Shown: piece by piece, positions 1 to 10,377 of the stretch | Numbering within the stretch: position 1 is the stretch's first letter | How the letters are laid out: each line of letters begins with the position of its first letter | Assembly (NCBI GenBank): GCA_010093605.1 | Contig: MU004181.1 | Location: forward strand, 2,882,215-2,946,214 | Direction of reading: 5' to 3' | Length of the DNA: 64,000 nucleotides | DNA from: Lophium mytilinum | Taxonomy: Eukaryota > Ascomycota > Dothideomycetes > Mytilinidiales > Mytilinidiaceae | The notes under the pieces: generated by a model | What the model was told of the DNA's origin: nothing | Database searches by the model: none | What the model saw: the letters and a program-made list of their open reading frames with translations, nothing else | Program-made: the position numbers and the translations under genes

Positions 1-565
1 CTCCCACTGCTTATTATGCGTTCAATATCTCTAGGTGAATCTGTAATGATTGGTCGCATGTCTAGAACTGTGGAAAGTCGTCCAATGCTGCTTGGGAGGG
101 TCTCGTAAGTGTGGAAGTCGTTCCAAACAAAGATTTTTCATATAGACTCAGTTATGAGAGAGCACATAACTGGCGTCAAAGGAATAATGGAGACGAAACG
201 GGGTTGCAATCTTCAGTGAGTCTAAAAGGAGAGATCGCTTATCGACGGTCCTATAGATACGGCAGCCTTTCACGATATCATCATGAGTTAATCAGGTGGA
301 TATAATTGGCCGAGCTCCGAGTTACTTCGTCACCGCTTCACTTAACTACTCCTCACCTCACGCGGGCCGGGTGTCCACGATCTGGCTACCTCTCCTGAGC
401 TTCCACAGGCTTGACAACCTCATTCTCTTTCCCTCTCTGTGCCACCGGCTTCGAAGCTCCGAAGCTCTAAACTTGCTCCAACTTCTAATGAGGTGGTCAA
501 GGTGTCGAGCGAGAGCTAAGAGGGCTTGGAACAACTCCAGATCTCATGTTGTTAACGACCGTGCC
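1..565. other. Gene-poor left edge
   Basis: No gene is supportable here. Short open frames near 111-305 have no recognisable protein character. The last part is presumably the promoter and 5' leader of the gene whose first good ATG is at 566. It is pyrimidine-rich around 340-450, as fungal leaders often are. Confidence 0.4.
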
Positions 566-3334
566 ATGAACCAACAGCTCGAACTTCCTCCTCCATGTGA
601 AGCCCAAGTCGACGAACCGTCAACCATGGGATCTGACAGAAACTGGATCTCGGAGCCTATTCGACTCCCTGCCGCCACTCCGAAGCCCGAGCATATAGTG
701 GATGTGTCCCCTGAATCCCTCGCTCGGTTCTACGACATTCTGAAAGGAAGCTTCCTCACCCTGCTTGCGGACCTCGACCTTGACCTCGAGCCATCACAAA
801 AGGAGGAAATTGCGGATCGCTTGCTGGCCTGGCCTCCTTCAGATTCCGGAGAGACGATCATATACGACGAGGCCAATGGAAGTGCGATTAACTCAATAAT
901 GAAGAAGACGTGGCATACTGCGCTCACAAGATGCAGCAAGTGGGTTGGAGGATATCCCATTGAGAGCTTCGTCCCTGAGGTCATACCGGCTGAGGAAGAT
1001 AACAAGACTTCCGTCTCATGGAGCTTTCCTGGGAAGAGGTATGGTTTCCTTACCTCCTTTTCAATCATCTTGCTAATAAAAGGCCTATTTAGCTTGCTCA
1101 AAGTCAGACAAGGTCAACTGGAACTACTAGATTCTTCGATCGAACTTACATTCAAGAACTTCGAGACATCAAACTCAAGCCTGACCCTTTGCAAATGGGA
1201 GAAAGTCGATTTGAGGAATGTTTCTTTCACGGATTGCAAATTCGAGAACACCCGCTTTTGCAACGTTCACCTTGCCGATGTGGCGTTCGTCAAAGTCAAC
1301 TTCTCGAACTGCACGCTTGAAAACATCCACATGGCATACACTACAGTCGAGGATGCTCTCATTGAAGATTCAAAATTTCGCGGTCTATCATGGCACCACA
1401 ATACACTTAAGGACGTCGAGTTCTTCAATGTTGAACATGAGCATGTCATGTGGGCAGACATGCAGTTCAGTAAGACTGTGTTTCGGAATATCCAGGCCTC
1501 CAAGACATGCCTTTCCAATGCAAACCTACTCGATCAGTTTGTTGGACCCGCCCATGGACCCAGGGAGGATCTCGCGTCTTATTCTCAGGAGAAGACTGCG
1601 GAAGACACATCATCAGTATCGAGTTACCTTTCGGCGTTAGAAGAATCTCCGGAGAAGTCATGTCTTTCCGGGGAGCCGTCAAACGCCCCTACGCTTCCGC
1701 ATGCTATCCCAGAGGCTAAAAGGCCAATGCCACTGATTGCAAAAAACATACCTAAAGACGAATCTAGCGCTTCGAGTGCTTTGCACACTGGTGAAGACTC
1801 CAATCCAAAGGTGGCAACTAGAACTTCATCGTCTAAGGAAAAAGAAAAATCACATCCTCTGGTTCCGAGCCTGCCCATCTCTGTTATAAATGCAAAACTC
1901 CCGACAGAGAAGACGGTCTCCAAAAATATAGGTTATCCCAACATCTACGGCGAGGAAGCGTTTCTTGGAATATGGGCCCGAGGAATTACAGTGGTGAAAG
2001 ACAAGAAAATCATATTCACCAATCATGAGATCAAAGACCTACAGGGAATCTTAGAAGAGCTTTGGCGGGCTAGGGTGTTCCGGACGAAGAGCACGTGGCG
2101 CGTTAGTTTCAGGGACTCCGTCGGAGTCTCACGAACGGAAACGCTGTTGAAAGCGAAGGAGGCACTGGGACGATCATCGATCCAGGTCGCTGATTTAGAA
2201 CGTTTGATGTCTGCGAAAGATAAGTTCTGGATGTTAGACGATGTTTCGCACAACTGGAGTACGTTGAAAGATCCAGGGATTCGTCATGATGGCGAGTACC
2301 CCAAACACGCTTATATTCATACAAATTATGGGGAACTGCGAAAGCAGGTTTACTCATATCTCATACCAACCGGCAAACTACTCGTCGGAGACTACGTTCA
2401 AAATTTGAACGTCACAACCTCGTCGATCCGAACGCACTACTTGCTTGAATTTGAGGGTGTTCAACCACCAATTCCCTCTGTAGCTACAACGTACTTTGTC
2501 CGTTCGGACGAATTCAATCTCAGAGACATAGATCTAGGCATAGCTGGAGTCACGAAGAAGCTGAATACCGAGGTTTCTATGAAGCTCTACGAGAGACAGA
2601 TTCAGTTCAACGGAAGTCCCAAGAGTGCTCTCGCATTTCTCCATGACCGAACTCGGCATTTAGAATGCCTCACCAACGTCAGCCTACGATTTCTTTGCGG
2701 GTCCACAAAGGCTGTCCAGCTACCCCATCCAGCTCCCGCAGGAGCAATCATCCCCCCAACCAACATCGTTTGCTGGCGGAAGATGCTGAATGTACTGGTG
2801 CACTATTGCCCGAATATAAAGAACGTTGAACTCTCCATCGATAGCAGCTTTTGGGACTCCGAGCCCTGGACCAAAAGCGTACACACGATCTACGAAAGTC
2901 CATTCGGAAAGTCACCGTTTTTATACCAGGCAAGAGCCAACTATGGAGACGGTAGATGGGAATACAGTAAAAGCTTCCTGGAGCTTATTGCTCGTTTCCA
3001 CAAGGCGCACTTCAAACTGTCCATTGATGAGCCTGCCGGAGATCTGGAAGAAAAGAAGGCCAAGGCCGAATACGGTGCTTCATGGCGTCTTCATTACCCG
3101 CCATGCAAAGGATATGTATCGGCATTTCCAGAGCGTAGCCGCGAGTTTCGAGAGAAGTTGGAGAAGCATATGATGAAGAAAATGGAAGACCGTCCGGCTT
3201 ACAACCAATTCCGTCTCTGCGACTGCGATTGGAAGAAATTTACTGATGGGAAGCCCATGCTTGGAACCAGTTGCATTTACACCTGGAAAGGTGGAGAGGT
3301 CATGAAGAAGAAGGCCAAAGACTTGTGGGTATGA
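566..3334 (+). CDS. Pentapeptide-repeat protein with DUF7730-like C-terminal half
   Basis: Proposed exons are 566-1038 and 1093-3334 (904 aa). The 54-nt intron (gtatgg..ctaat..tttag) is a multiple of three and has no stop, so the frame also reads straight through. Residues about 196-303 are a run of roughly 21 five-residue repeats with L/F at the centre (VDLRN-VSFTD-CKFEN-TRFCN), the hallmark of a right-handed quadrilateral beta-helix. A Ser-rich linker follows. The C-terminal half has a fungal F-box-associated/DUF7730-like pattern (TNYGELRKQVYSYLI, then KLYERQIQFNGSPKSALAFL) and ends in a basic Lys-rich tail. The frame is open further upstream, but 566 is the first good ATG. A second ATG at 626 has a stronger context (accATGg) and would remove 20 residues. 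Function is unknown; a protein-interaction scaffold is an inference. Confidence 0.72.
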   Translation: MNQQLELPPPCEAQVDEPSTMGSDRNWISEPIRLPAATPKPEHIVDVSPESLARFYDILKGSFLTLLADLDLDLEPSQKEEIADRLLAWPPSDSGETIIYDEANGSAINSIMKKTWHTALTRCSKWVGGYPIESFVPEVIPAEEDNKTSVSWSFPGKRYGFLTSFSIILLIKGLFSLLKVRQGQLELLDSSIELTFKNFETSNSSLTLCKWEKVDLRNVSFTDCKFENTRFCNVHLADVAFVKVNFSNCTLENIHMAYTTVEDALIEDSKFRGLSWHHNTLKDVEFFNVEHEHVMWADMQFSKTVFRNIQASKTCLSNANLLDQFVGPAHGPREDLASYSQEKTAEDTSSVSSYLSALEESPEKSCLSGEPSNAPTLPHAIPEAKRPMPLIAKNIPKDESSASSALHTGEDSNPKVATRTSSSKEKEKSHPLVPSLPISVINAKLPTEKTVSKNIGYPNIYGEEAFLGIWARGITVVKDKKIIFTNHEIKDLQGILEELWRARVFRTKSTWRVSFRDSVGVSRTETLLKAKEALGRSSIQVADLERLMSAKDKFWMLDDVSHNWSTLKDPGIRHDGEYPKHAYIHTNYGELRKQVYSYLIPTGKLLVGDYVQNLNVTTSSIRTHYLLEFEGVQPPIPSVATTYFVRSDEFNLRDIDLGIAGVTKKLNTEVSMKLYERQIQFNGSPKSALAFLHDRTRHLECLTNVSLRFLCGSTKAVQLPHPAPAGAIIPPTNIVCWRKMLNVLVHYCPNIKNVELSIDSSFWDSEPWTKSVHTIYESPFGKSPFLYQARANYGDGRWEYSKSFLELIARFHKAHFKLSIDEPAGDLEEKKAKAEYGASWRLHYPPCKGYVSAFPERSREFREKLEKHMMKKMEDRPAYNQFRLCDCDWKKFTDGKPMLGTSCIYTWKGGEVMKKKAKDLWV
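1039..1092 (+). other. Candidate retained/alternative intron, 54 nt, in frame
   Basis: GT-AG intron with a gctaat branch-like motif and a tttag acceptor. If kept, it encodes 18 mostly hydrophobic residues (GFLTSFSIILLIKGLF) directly before the pentapeptide repeats. If removed, the join is FPGK-S-LLKVRQ. Both products are in frame. Confidence 0.6.
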
Positions 3335-4592
3335 TGAGCATCGCGAAAATCGCGACGAAGAGAGCGATTTGCAGAAATATATGACGGTTCCCTAATTTCC
3401 TAGTGAAGTTCCATGGCATAGAACTGTGGATCTGAACGGATTCCGGGAATTTTTCTAGGTTGAAAGTTGCATCGCCATCTGCCTGAGGTGGTCCGGCAAC
3501 TTTCTGTGATGTCCAGGATGAAGCAATTGCTTCTTGCTCGTGCGTCTGAGAACGCCCTGAAGTCTCTCAGGCAAGAAATCGCGATACGGCAAGGTATAGT
3601 GGCCTCGTACGGCAAAACCCGGTTCTTAGATGTTGCTCACTACTTGCATTTGAGGTCACTTAGAAGACATCCCAATCCAAAAGTCGCCTCACTCAAGATG
3701 AAGGTACCATTCAATACACAGGTCTTCTCTCATTTGAATCCTCTCCGCCTTTCTGCATGTGATGACTTCGACCAAGTCCATGTAAATCTGTCACGCAGCG
3801 GCCACAATAGGTCCGCAGATATTCCTTATGAAAGTGTATATTCGTTTAATCTCAAAGACTAAGCAACATCTGATATATGGCTTGGAGATGTATTTACGTT
3901 CCAAATAATACGATTTACACAGCTCGTGTTGCACCGAGTCTACCCCAGCCTCTCGCAACGATCCAGCTGACCTCGCGTCTTAGCTGACCATTTCAGCTCT
4001 AGGCAACATCGCTCCCTTGAATCCCTTTAGGACTCCGTCAAACATTCACCGCATCCCCGAACAAAATGCACTCCAAACCCGCCAGCTTATTTCCTAAGCT
4101 CTCCAAGTTCTAATCCTAAGCCTAGCATGAGCAACACCAGTTCTTCTACGGCATCAAACACATACGCCTTCTCCCTCTTCCCTTTCTGCGTCTCGCTCCT
4201 AAACGCATCAAGCGATCACGGCATTTGGCTCAGCGTGCCCTTCAGCATCACAAGACTCAATGACGCAGCGACCATGTGCCTGGAATGCCGCTCTCTGCTA
4301 AAGAAACTAGGCGTCCAGTGCTGGGCCAAGAAGGAATTTGGTATTAGCTGGGTGAATCGCAGTGGTGAGTGGTGTATGGCGAGGTTGGAGTGATGGTGAT
4401 TTGGACGGCTCGGTCTGTAAAAACGCTTTCGATGAAGATTGATGGAGCGCGCAATTGAGAGCATCTAGCGGTGATCGTAGCTGCTGATGGTGATTCGAGA
4501 GTACTCCGGGTTGCAGTCGGAAACGAAGACGGGAGCCTGCCAGCCGTTCTGTGTTATGGGATGATATCCAGCACCGGAATCATGACTCTTCA
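3335..4592. other. Intergenic stretch, no supported gene
   Basis: This lies between the 3' ends of a plus-strand and a minus-strand gene. An ATG-started frame at 4127-4393 (88 codons) and a frame at 3467-3862 that lacks an ATG are present, but neither shows domain motifs, plausible splice structure or clear protein-like composition. Confidence 0.4.
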
Positions 4593-5145
4593 TCACCCTA
4601 AAGCGAACATCGCGACCGCGACTGCCACGAGCAGCGCCATAGACTGTCCGGGCGCAGCATCCAACATGTGCATCACCCGAGACCCTTGGGAAACGGAGAC
4701 AGGATGCTGGAGTTGGCTGAACCACCACCACCTAGGCTCCAGGACGGCGGAGTTTTGGGAAATCGCTCTGGTTCTGATGTCAGTAGCGAACCTGCGAACT
4801 TCTCGGCGGTCTACGTACAGTTCGGGAGAAGTCGTAGATAATGCTGTGGTGTTGAAGTCCAAGTCCTGGATCTCGACGATGTGGGCTGTTATCGAAACTT
4901 CGGAGGCATTTGGAGCAGAGATAGACAGAGGGACTTCTGCGCCCACATTGCTCTCATATGGGGAGACCCTGGTGGGTGTTAGACAATAGCTCCTGGGATG
5001 AATGAACAATTGATGCGTACCTCGCGGCTATTGTGCGAATAATTAGATGTATGCCAGTCTCGTTGCCGCTGAAGCCATGCGCCGCAGCGGGCAGCAGCAC
5101 CAGGCCACAAAGACATAGCAAAAGAAGAGAAGAAAAAGATTTCAT
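4593..5145 (-). CDS. Small secreted GPI-anchored protein, unrecognised family
   Basis: Exons (minus) 5145-5021 and 4968-4593; the 52-nt intron gtacgc..ctaacacccaccag joins in frame (AGG codon, AAR-VSPYESN), giving 166 aa. The N-terminus is a classic signal peptide (MKSFSSLLLLCLCGLVLLPA, cleavage near AAAHG-FSG). The C-terminus is a small-residue omega region followed by a hydrophobic tail ending at the stop (MALLVAVAVAMFALG), the pattern of a GPI-attachment signal. N-glycosylation sequons NET, NAS and NTT are visible. The mature part contains no cysteine, unlike typical cysteine-rich effectors. I do not recognise the family. It probably sits at the plasma membrane or cell wall. The intact signal peptide, intron and GPI tail together argue for a real gene. 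Confidence 0.7.
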
Positions 5146-6194
5146 CTTGGAACTTAGATGTAACGTGTCGAGAAGAAGAGCTGAAAGAAATTTAGCACGC
5201 GTGCAGTCTCGTACTCAAGAAGTAACTACGAAAAAAGCCTTCGGGTCTACCAGAAGGGAAAGAAGATACTGTAGCAGGCCAGCATGTTACAGAGAGGAAG
5301 AGAAGAGAGATACTTGAGGATATCTGTCCCCACCAGATATGCTAGGGCTGTGTGCGGCGCGAGGACGCATGGCTCAGCTTTCGAAACCGACCATCGCGGG
5401 GCTGAGCAACGCCGCCCCCAGCAAAAGGATCGTGTCTTTTATAGTTCTTACCCCGGACGCTCGACCAGCATTATCGGGAGGACCGACAGAAACATGAAAC
5501 GCTGACGTCACGTTCACGGACTTCATTGTGCTTTTGGAGAAGGATGAATGAATGATCAAGGCCCGTTTTGGGGTCCAGCGGATATCATTGTGCTAAATAA
5601 TTGGATGGCGAGTCCCAGTCAGTCATGATCCTATAAATGAGGTTCCTCGACGCCTTATGGGCAATCAAACAAAACTCCTCCGAAAGTTCTGTCCCCTTTT
5701 TATAACATACTTGCGGCGATGGGCGCAAAGTCCATTTCATATCAGATATCAGCTGCGACCTCTCCAGACCTGCTATGCAGTCGGCTGAATGCAAACCAAG
5801 TGTTGCCTTCAAGTCGCTTCCTATGATATAATGCTTGGATCCCGCTCTCAGGAGCGGGCTCTCACACGCAACCATTTCTGTTCATTCGCAATCCACTGAG
5901 TGGTTGTCAGCCCCCACGCCGATTGAGGACATGCCCTATTCTCTGATATCTGTCATATCCATGTTGAACCAGGAGAATGGTGCTGGTGTGACGTGATGAT
6001 GTCTCACTGTCAGATCGATCGTAGCCATTCCAATTTACAACGAGCATCAGACCAGGCACGCTGGATGGGCTCCGAATGAGATCAGACCGGAAGGAAATCT
6101 ATATTTCTGCCAGGCACTGTTTGGCATTGTCGAAAATCGGTTATCGAGAATCGCGTTCGTGATAGGTTCGTCAGATTTTGAATATGGCGATGAT
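5146..6194. other. Intergenic stretch, no supported gene
   Basis: Promoter side of the GPI-anchored gene and 3' side of SNF4. Several short frames occur (e.g. minus 5875-5585), none with recognisable motifs or paired exons. I see no repeat or RNA gene. Confidence 0.4.
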
Positions 6195-7556
6195 TTAGTT
6201 CTCATCTTCTTCACCTTCGAGCAAAACATATTCCAGGATGTCGCTGAGAGTTACCATGCCCTTAAGATGTCTGTTTTCGTCAATGACGACTAACCTATGG
6301 ACACGGGACCTGCGAATAGTGTCGAAGATGGTGCTCAAGCGGTCGTCCGGTGAACAGGTGTAGATTCCGGGGAAGTCCTTGTGATCGTTAGTAAGGTTCA
6401 CTACGGTATGACAGTGGACCTACATCTGACCGCTTGAGAAGGGCTTCGCCGACATTGAGATTCAAGTCGTCGTACGAGCCTCCCTTTATGAGTGTAATGA
6501 TATCCACTGCTTCGAAGACGTTGAGAACATAGCCTAAAATGGTCAGCTTTCGCCCCTTACAAATACCTAGCACACTGACCATCTGCATCCAGAATTGGAA
6601 CACTTGATATGTTCTTTTTGACTAACATGTGAATGACATCTATGACAGGTGTATCCATGTGAGCTGTCTGAAGACCTGAAAACGAGCCCATGCCTATGTC
6701 TTTCAGCGACTTCCCCAACATCTCTGTTTCTGTTACATTGACGGCAATGAACTTGAGTATCCTATATTGTGTGACGACACTGACCACCATATGACGCTGA
6801 GTTTCGTCGTCTACATCTACGAGCGGAATTCTCCGTGCGCGTGACTCCAACATCCTCCGACATGCTTCGTATAGCGGCTTATCGGGATGTATGGAAACGG
6901 TTTCGATGGGGGCGACGCCAATGGCCTTTTCCACATCTGTACTATTTAGCTGCCTGTTCCTTTGATGTCGTAGATTATCTTACCGCGGAGACTGTTCAGG
7001 CGAAATTGATCCACCTGGGCCAGCGCATCGGGGTTTTGCCAGTAGTATTGAATAACGTTCATGTAATCGGAAGTAGTGAGAAGGCCTGCGAATGTCGACG
7101 ATTTCGAGTCCCACAGAGGTGCAGAGACAATGCCTACGCGCAGCCTGGTCAGCCTTCTAGTACGCCCCCCTTCCGCTGAATAGCCATACCATTCTGAATG
7201 AGTATATTCAAGCTCTTTTTCACGAGCAGCGATGTGTCAAGGACTATCAACCGGAAACTGAGCGGCAGAACGTCGTAGCTGGTGCGGACCTTGAGAAATG
7301 CTCGTATGATTCGCTTTGGATTGCATCAGCAAGTTACTAGTGTTGTCTCACGCAACCCCGCGCGCGAACTGTAACAACTCACTAATCCTTCCATCTGCTC
7401 TCGATCTATTGGGCTAAGTGTTTTCGGAGTCGCTATCGGGTGGGAGAGCTCTAGGTACGTCCGGGGTTGCACGAAGGCAGGCGGTTCTGGAGCGGCGCTC
7501 TCATTGACGCTGTGCGCAGCCTGAGCTGTCGACTCGCTGACATCTGGTGCAGACAT
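6195..7556 (-). CDS. SNF4: AMPK/SNF1 complex gamma subunit (Snf4)
   Basis: Six exons (minus): 7556-7383, 7313-7190, 7133-6984, 6936-6580, 6533-6424, 6377-6195, giving 365 aa; every join keeps frame. The protein carries four CBS (Bateman) repeats: [38 protein letters not shown], then the [20 protein letters not shown] region, and finally [20 protein letters not shown]. These bind adenine nucleotides and regulate the SNF1/AMPK kinase that drives glucose derepression and energy homeostasis. The N-terminal ~50 residues are a Ser/Ala/Pro-rich extension, as in other filamentous fungi, and yeast Snf4 is a little shorter at 322 aa. The start is chosen at the first ATG of an exon that runs in frame into the CBS core. 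The neighbour on the same strand is a PTC1-type phosphatase, but spacing does not suggest co-transcription. Confidence 0.95.
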
Positions 7557-8548
7557 TGCGACTAGGTGGCAGATTATCACGTAGCTACATGGAGCTGCAG
7601 CGAAATCGCGTCGGCGGCGAAGTAACGGGCGATGAGGGCAGTCGTGAGTTTTGTGGGGAGGATGATACAAGCTCTAGAGGTCGGCCCGGTGGTGAGGCGC
7701 AATAATGGAGGGGCACACTCAACTAGCACAAACCGTCTGAGGTGGCTTAGGGAGCTATCAGACTTACCAAAGCTAGTATCTCACGAGTAGCAATAGAGTA
7801 CTGGGGGACCTCAAGCGGCGCTAAAGAAGCGTATGCAAGCAGAGGGATAGGAGGTATACCTTATAGAAGTGTAGAACGTTAATTATGTTAATTCCTGCTG
7901 CCACGCTGTCTCACCAAGTAAGTCGGTGCCTCTGTCTGCCACTGATAGAGTGCCTCCGCAAGTTTCCATGCAGTCCAAAACTAAGAGTTTATATCTCATT
8001 CACAGTTTTACACAATGCACTGAAGCACCATATACGGCGGCAGACACGTGTGTCAAAGGCAGAATGCTTGCTAGGTGTGCCACTTTTTTCATGCCCCGCG
8101 TGAGGAGTACTACGTGATGAATATTGGGAAGTTCTATGAGCAAATCGTAGTTTGCTAGTTTTGGAGATACCAGCTGAGCAATCTCCCTGTATATGGATGA
8201 GGGCTGTTCACACTCATCGTTGACAACTTAGTTATCAGCTCTTGCATGTTACTGTTCCGTCTACCTAGCGAACGTGGATCCCCCTCTCTGCATCATACAG
8301 TTGTAGCCCCTTCTTGAACTAAATCGACAGGAGAAAAAGAGAAGTATCAAAGATAAGTCATCACTGCTGAGAGACGCGCCCTTTTCACAGCAAACCATGC
8401 TAGGAAGCATAGGGCACAGGACCCTTGTAAGAAAGCGACCCAAAATTTGTGAACGGCCAACCCTGGAAATGACAAGCCCCCGGTAGGCAAGTAGACTGTA
8501 AAGGAGGAAGAACACGAAGCAAAACCGCTTGGACGCCGTCGCCAACTA
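7557..8548. other. Intergenic stretch, SNF4 promoter
   Basis: About 1 kb between the PTC1-like 3' end and the SNF4 start on the same strand. No convincing coding sequence, repeat or RNA gene was seen. Confidence 0.4.
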
Positions 8549-10287
8549 TCAGCTCTTTTTCTGCGCTGCTTTCAGAGCTTCGGCGTTCAGCTCGGGTCCC
8601 GGCTCCGACTCCTCCTCTTCCACAATCATTTCAGAGGCTGCCTTTTCGATCGACTCTCCACTCTCGCCGCCAAGCTGCTTCCTTGCTTGCGAGACAATGG
8701 CATCTGCCTCGCTAATTCCCCCCTTCGCAGTTAGGTGATCACCATCAACTCCCATGCTGGATTCGTTCTTGCGCTGCTTGAGCGCATTGTTGTCGAATCT
8801 TACTACCATGCAAGATAAGTTGTCTGTGGAGAATCGCGCAAGTGCATGTTCGACCAGTTGCTTTGATGCTGTCTGTGGTTCTTGAGTGTGGCGGATGAGG
8901 TCAACGGCCTCTTGATCGGAGCAGACATCCCATAGCTAAAAGAGTCAAGTCAGTTAGCGATCCATGCACATTAGTGGAATGGAAGACATACCCCGTCGCA
9001 AGCTAGGATAAGAAACTCATCCTGATCAGCTTGAATAACTGTTTCGGTGGTGTACGGATGACCAGTGACCAGATCTTTCATGTAGGCATCACCGAGTGCG
9101 CGTGTGACAGCCAAGACACCGTTGACGCGATTATTGAGAATGAGACCTCCGGCACTAGCAACTCGACGCCCTTCATTCTCGTCGCTGCCTTTGTGATCGT
9201 AGGACAGTCGTAGAGCTCGGCCGTTCCGACACAGTACAATTCGTGCGTCGCCCACATTTGCTGTGTATAGAACCCGTTGACGGCTAGCGTCGTTCCGTAC
9301 CTTGGCTTCTGCAACGTGCGGCTCTGTAGCTTCGGCCGAGGAGGTTTCTATGCCGGCTTGCTGAGATTCTGTCGCGCTTTTGACTGCTGCAACTGCCGCA
9401 GGCGCATACAACACTGAACCCGTCGTGGACTGAGAATTGGGAACCCGATCCTCCCACCTGAGCACAGCTATTACCGCAGTGCATCCGCTGTTCTTGAGTG
9501 GTAATTTCTCGAGCTGTTGATCCACAGCAGTGAAGGTCTGATCTAGAAGTTCGGGAATGGGGGTATTCGGGTTCTTCCTGATCGTGTCTTCGAGTAGGAG
9601 ATGGAGCTTCTTGCCACACCAATCAGCAGCAAAGGTCCCCGCGTGGCCGTCGAAGATAGCAAAGTAGCCATTATCTGTTTCCGTCACAGGTAGGGTTGTG
9701 GTGTCAGAAACGGACGAACTGGCATCAGAGATAGAAGTCCTACTCCTGGAGCTAGCGTCATTGCCATAGGCTGGGGCTGGAGTACTGAGGAAATTGTAGA
9801 GATATGCGTGAGTATCTTCCATAGTCCTGCGACATTTCTTGTTTTTGTCTTCAGTAACTCCAACTCTAAATGTAGACCGTGGTCCTGGAGACGATTCCCC
9901 GGCCGAGTTGTTGAGCGCGCCTTGGGGGACACTTAGCGCAGGATCTGCCTTACCGAGCTTCTGTATCGGCGTCTGGGGAGCCGCCTTGTCGGGATTGGTG
10001 GTCGACGAGGTTGGGGAGGATCCATGAAGATGAAGCGACTGTTTTGCACTAGAGAACATGTCTCGAGCACGTAATACTCCACTACTTCTCCGCTTCTTTT
10101 CGCCGCTGGCGGGCGGGGCCTCGTCGTTCGCTTTCCGGTTCGAGGGACTGCTCCCGCCCGCTCGTCTGTCTCCTCCATTGCTTGTATCTGAGGGGACGCT
10201 AGCGGTCGAAGCCTTCGGAGCTTCCACGACAGAGGTGGACTCGACCACATCCTCCTCTTTTCCGGGAGTCCCAGAGGAGCCGAACAT
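8549..10287 (-). CDS. PTC1: PP2C protein phosphatase, Ptc1-like
   Basis: Exons (minus) 10287-8992 and 8935-8549; the 56-nt intron joins LACDG to LWDV in frame. The protein is about 560 aa from ATG 10287. All PP2C metal/phosphate motifs are visible: [76 protein letters not shown] and [10 protein letters not shown]. The sequence tracks yeast Ptc1, a type 2C Ser/Thr phosphatase that damps the HOG and other MAPK pathways. The N-terminal ~130 residues are Ser/Pro-rich and the C-terminus is acidic. Upstream of the chosen ATG the same frame stays open to 10377 and reads [20 protein letters not shown], which looks coding. A tttctag acceptor precedes it, so an unresolved upstream exon is likely and the true start may lie further out. 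Confidence 0.9.
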
Positions 10288-10377
10288 CCTGTTCAACAGT
10301 CCTCCCGAGTTGGAGAAACTCCTCCGCTTGTTTCCTGCCAGATTGATGACGGTACGGCTGCGCGCGGATCGGGGCTT
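10288..10377 (-). other. Probable additional 5' coding exon of the PTC1-like gene
   Basis: Ninety bases in frame with ATG 10287, preceded by ctttctag at 10384-10378. The translation is basic and Ser-rich with no stop. I could not find a convincing donor and first exon; a nearby ATG at 10513 opens a different frame that does not join in phase with any GT I can see. Confidence 0.5.

Noticed and set aside
4127-4393. ATG-started 88-codon plus-strand frame
   Set aside because: No signal peptide, domain or splice structure, and no promoter-side evidence; random length is plausible.
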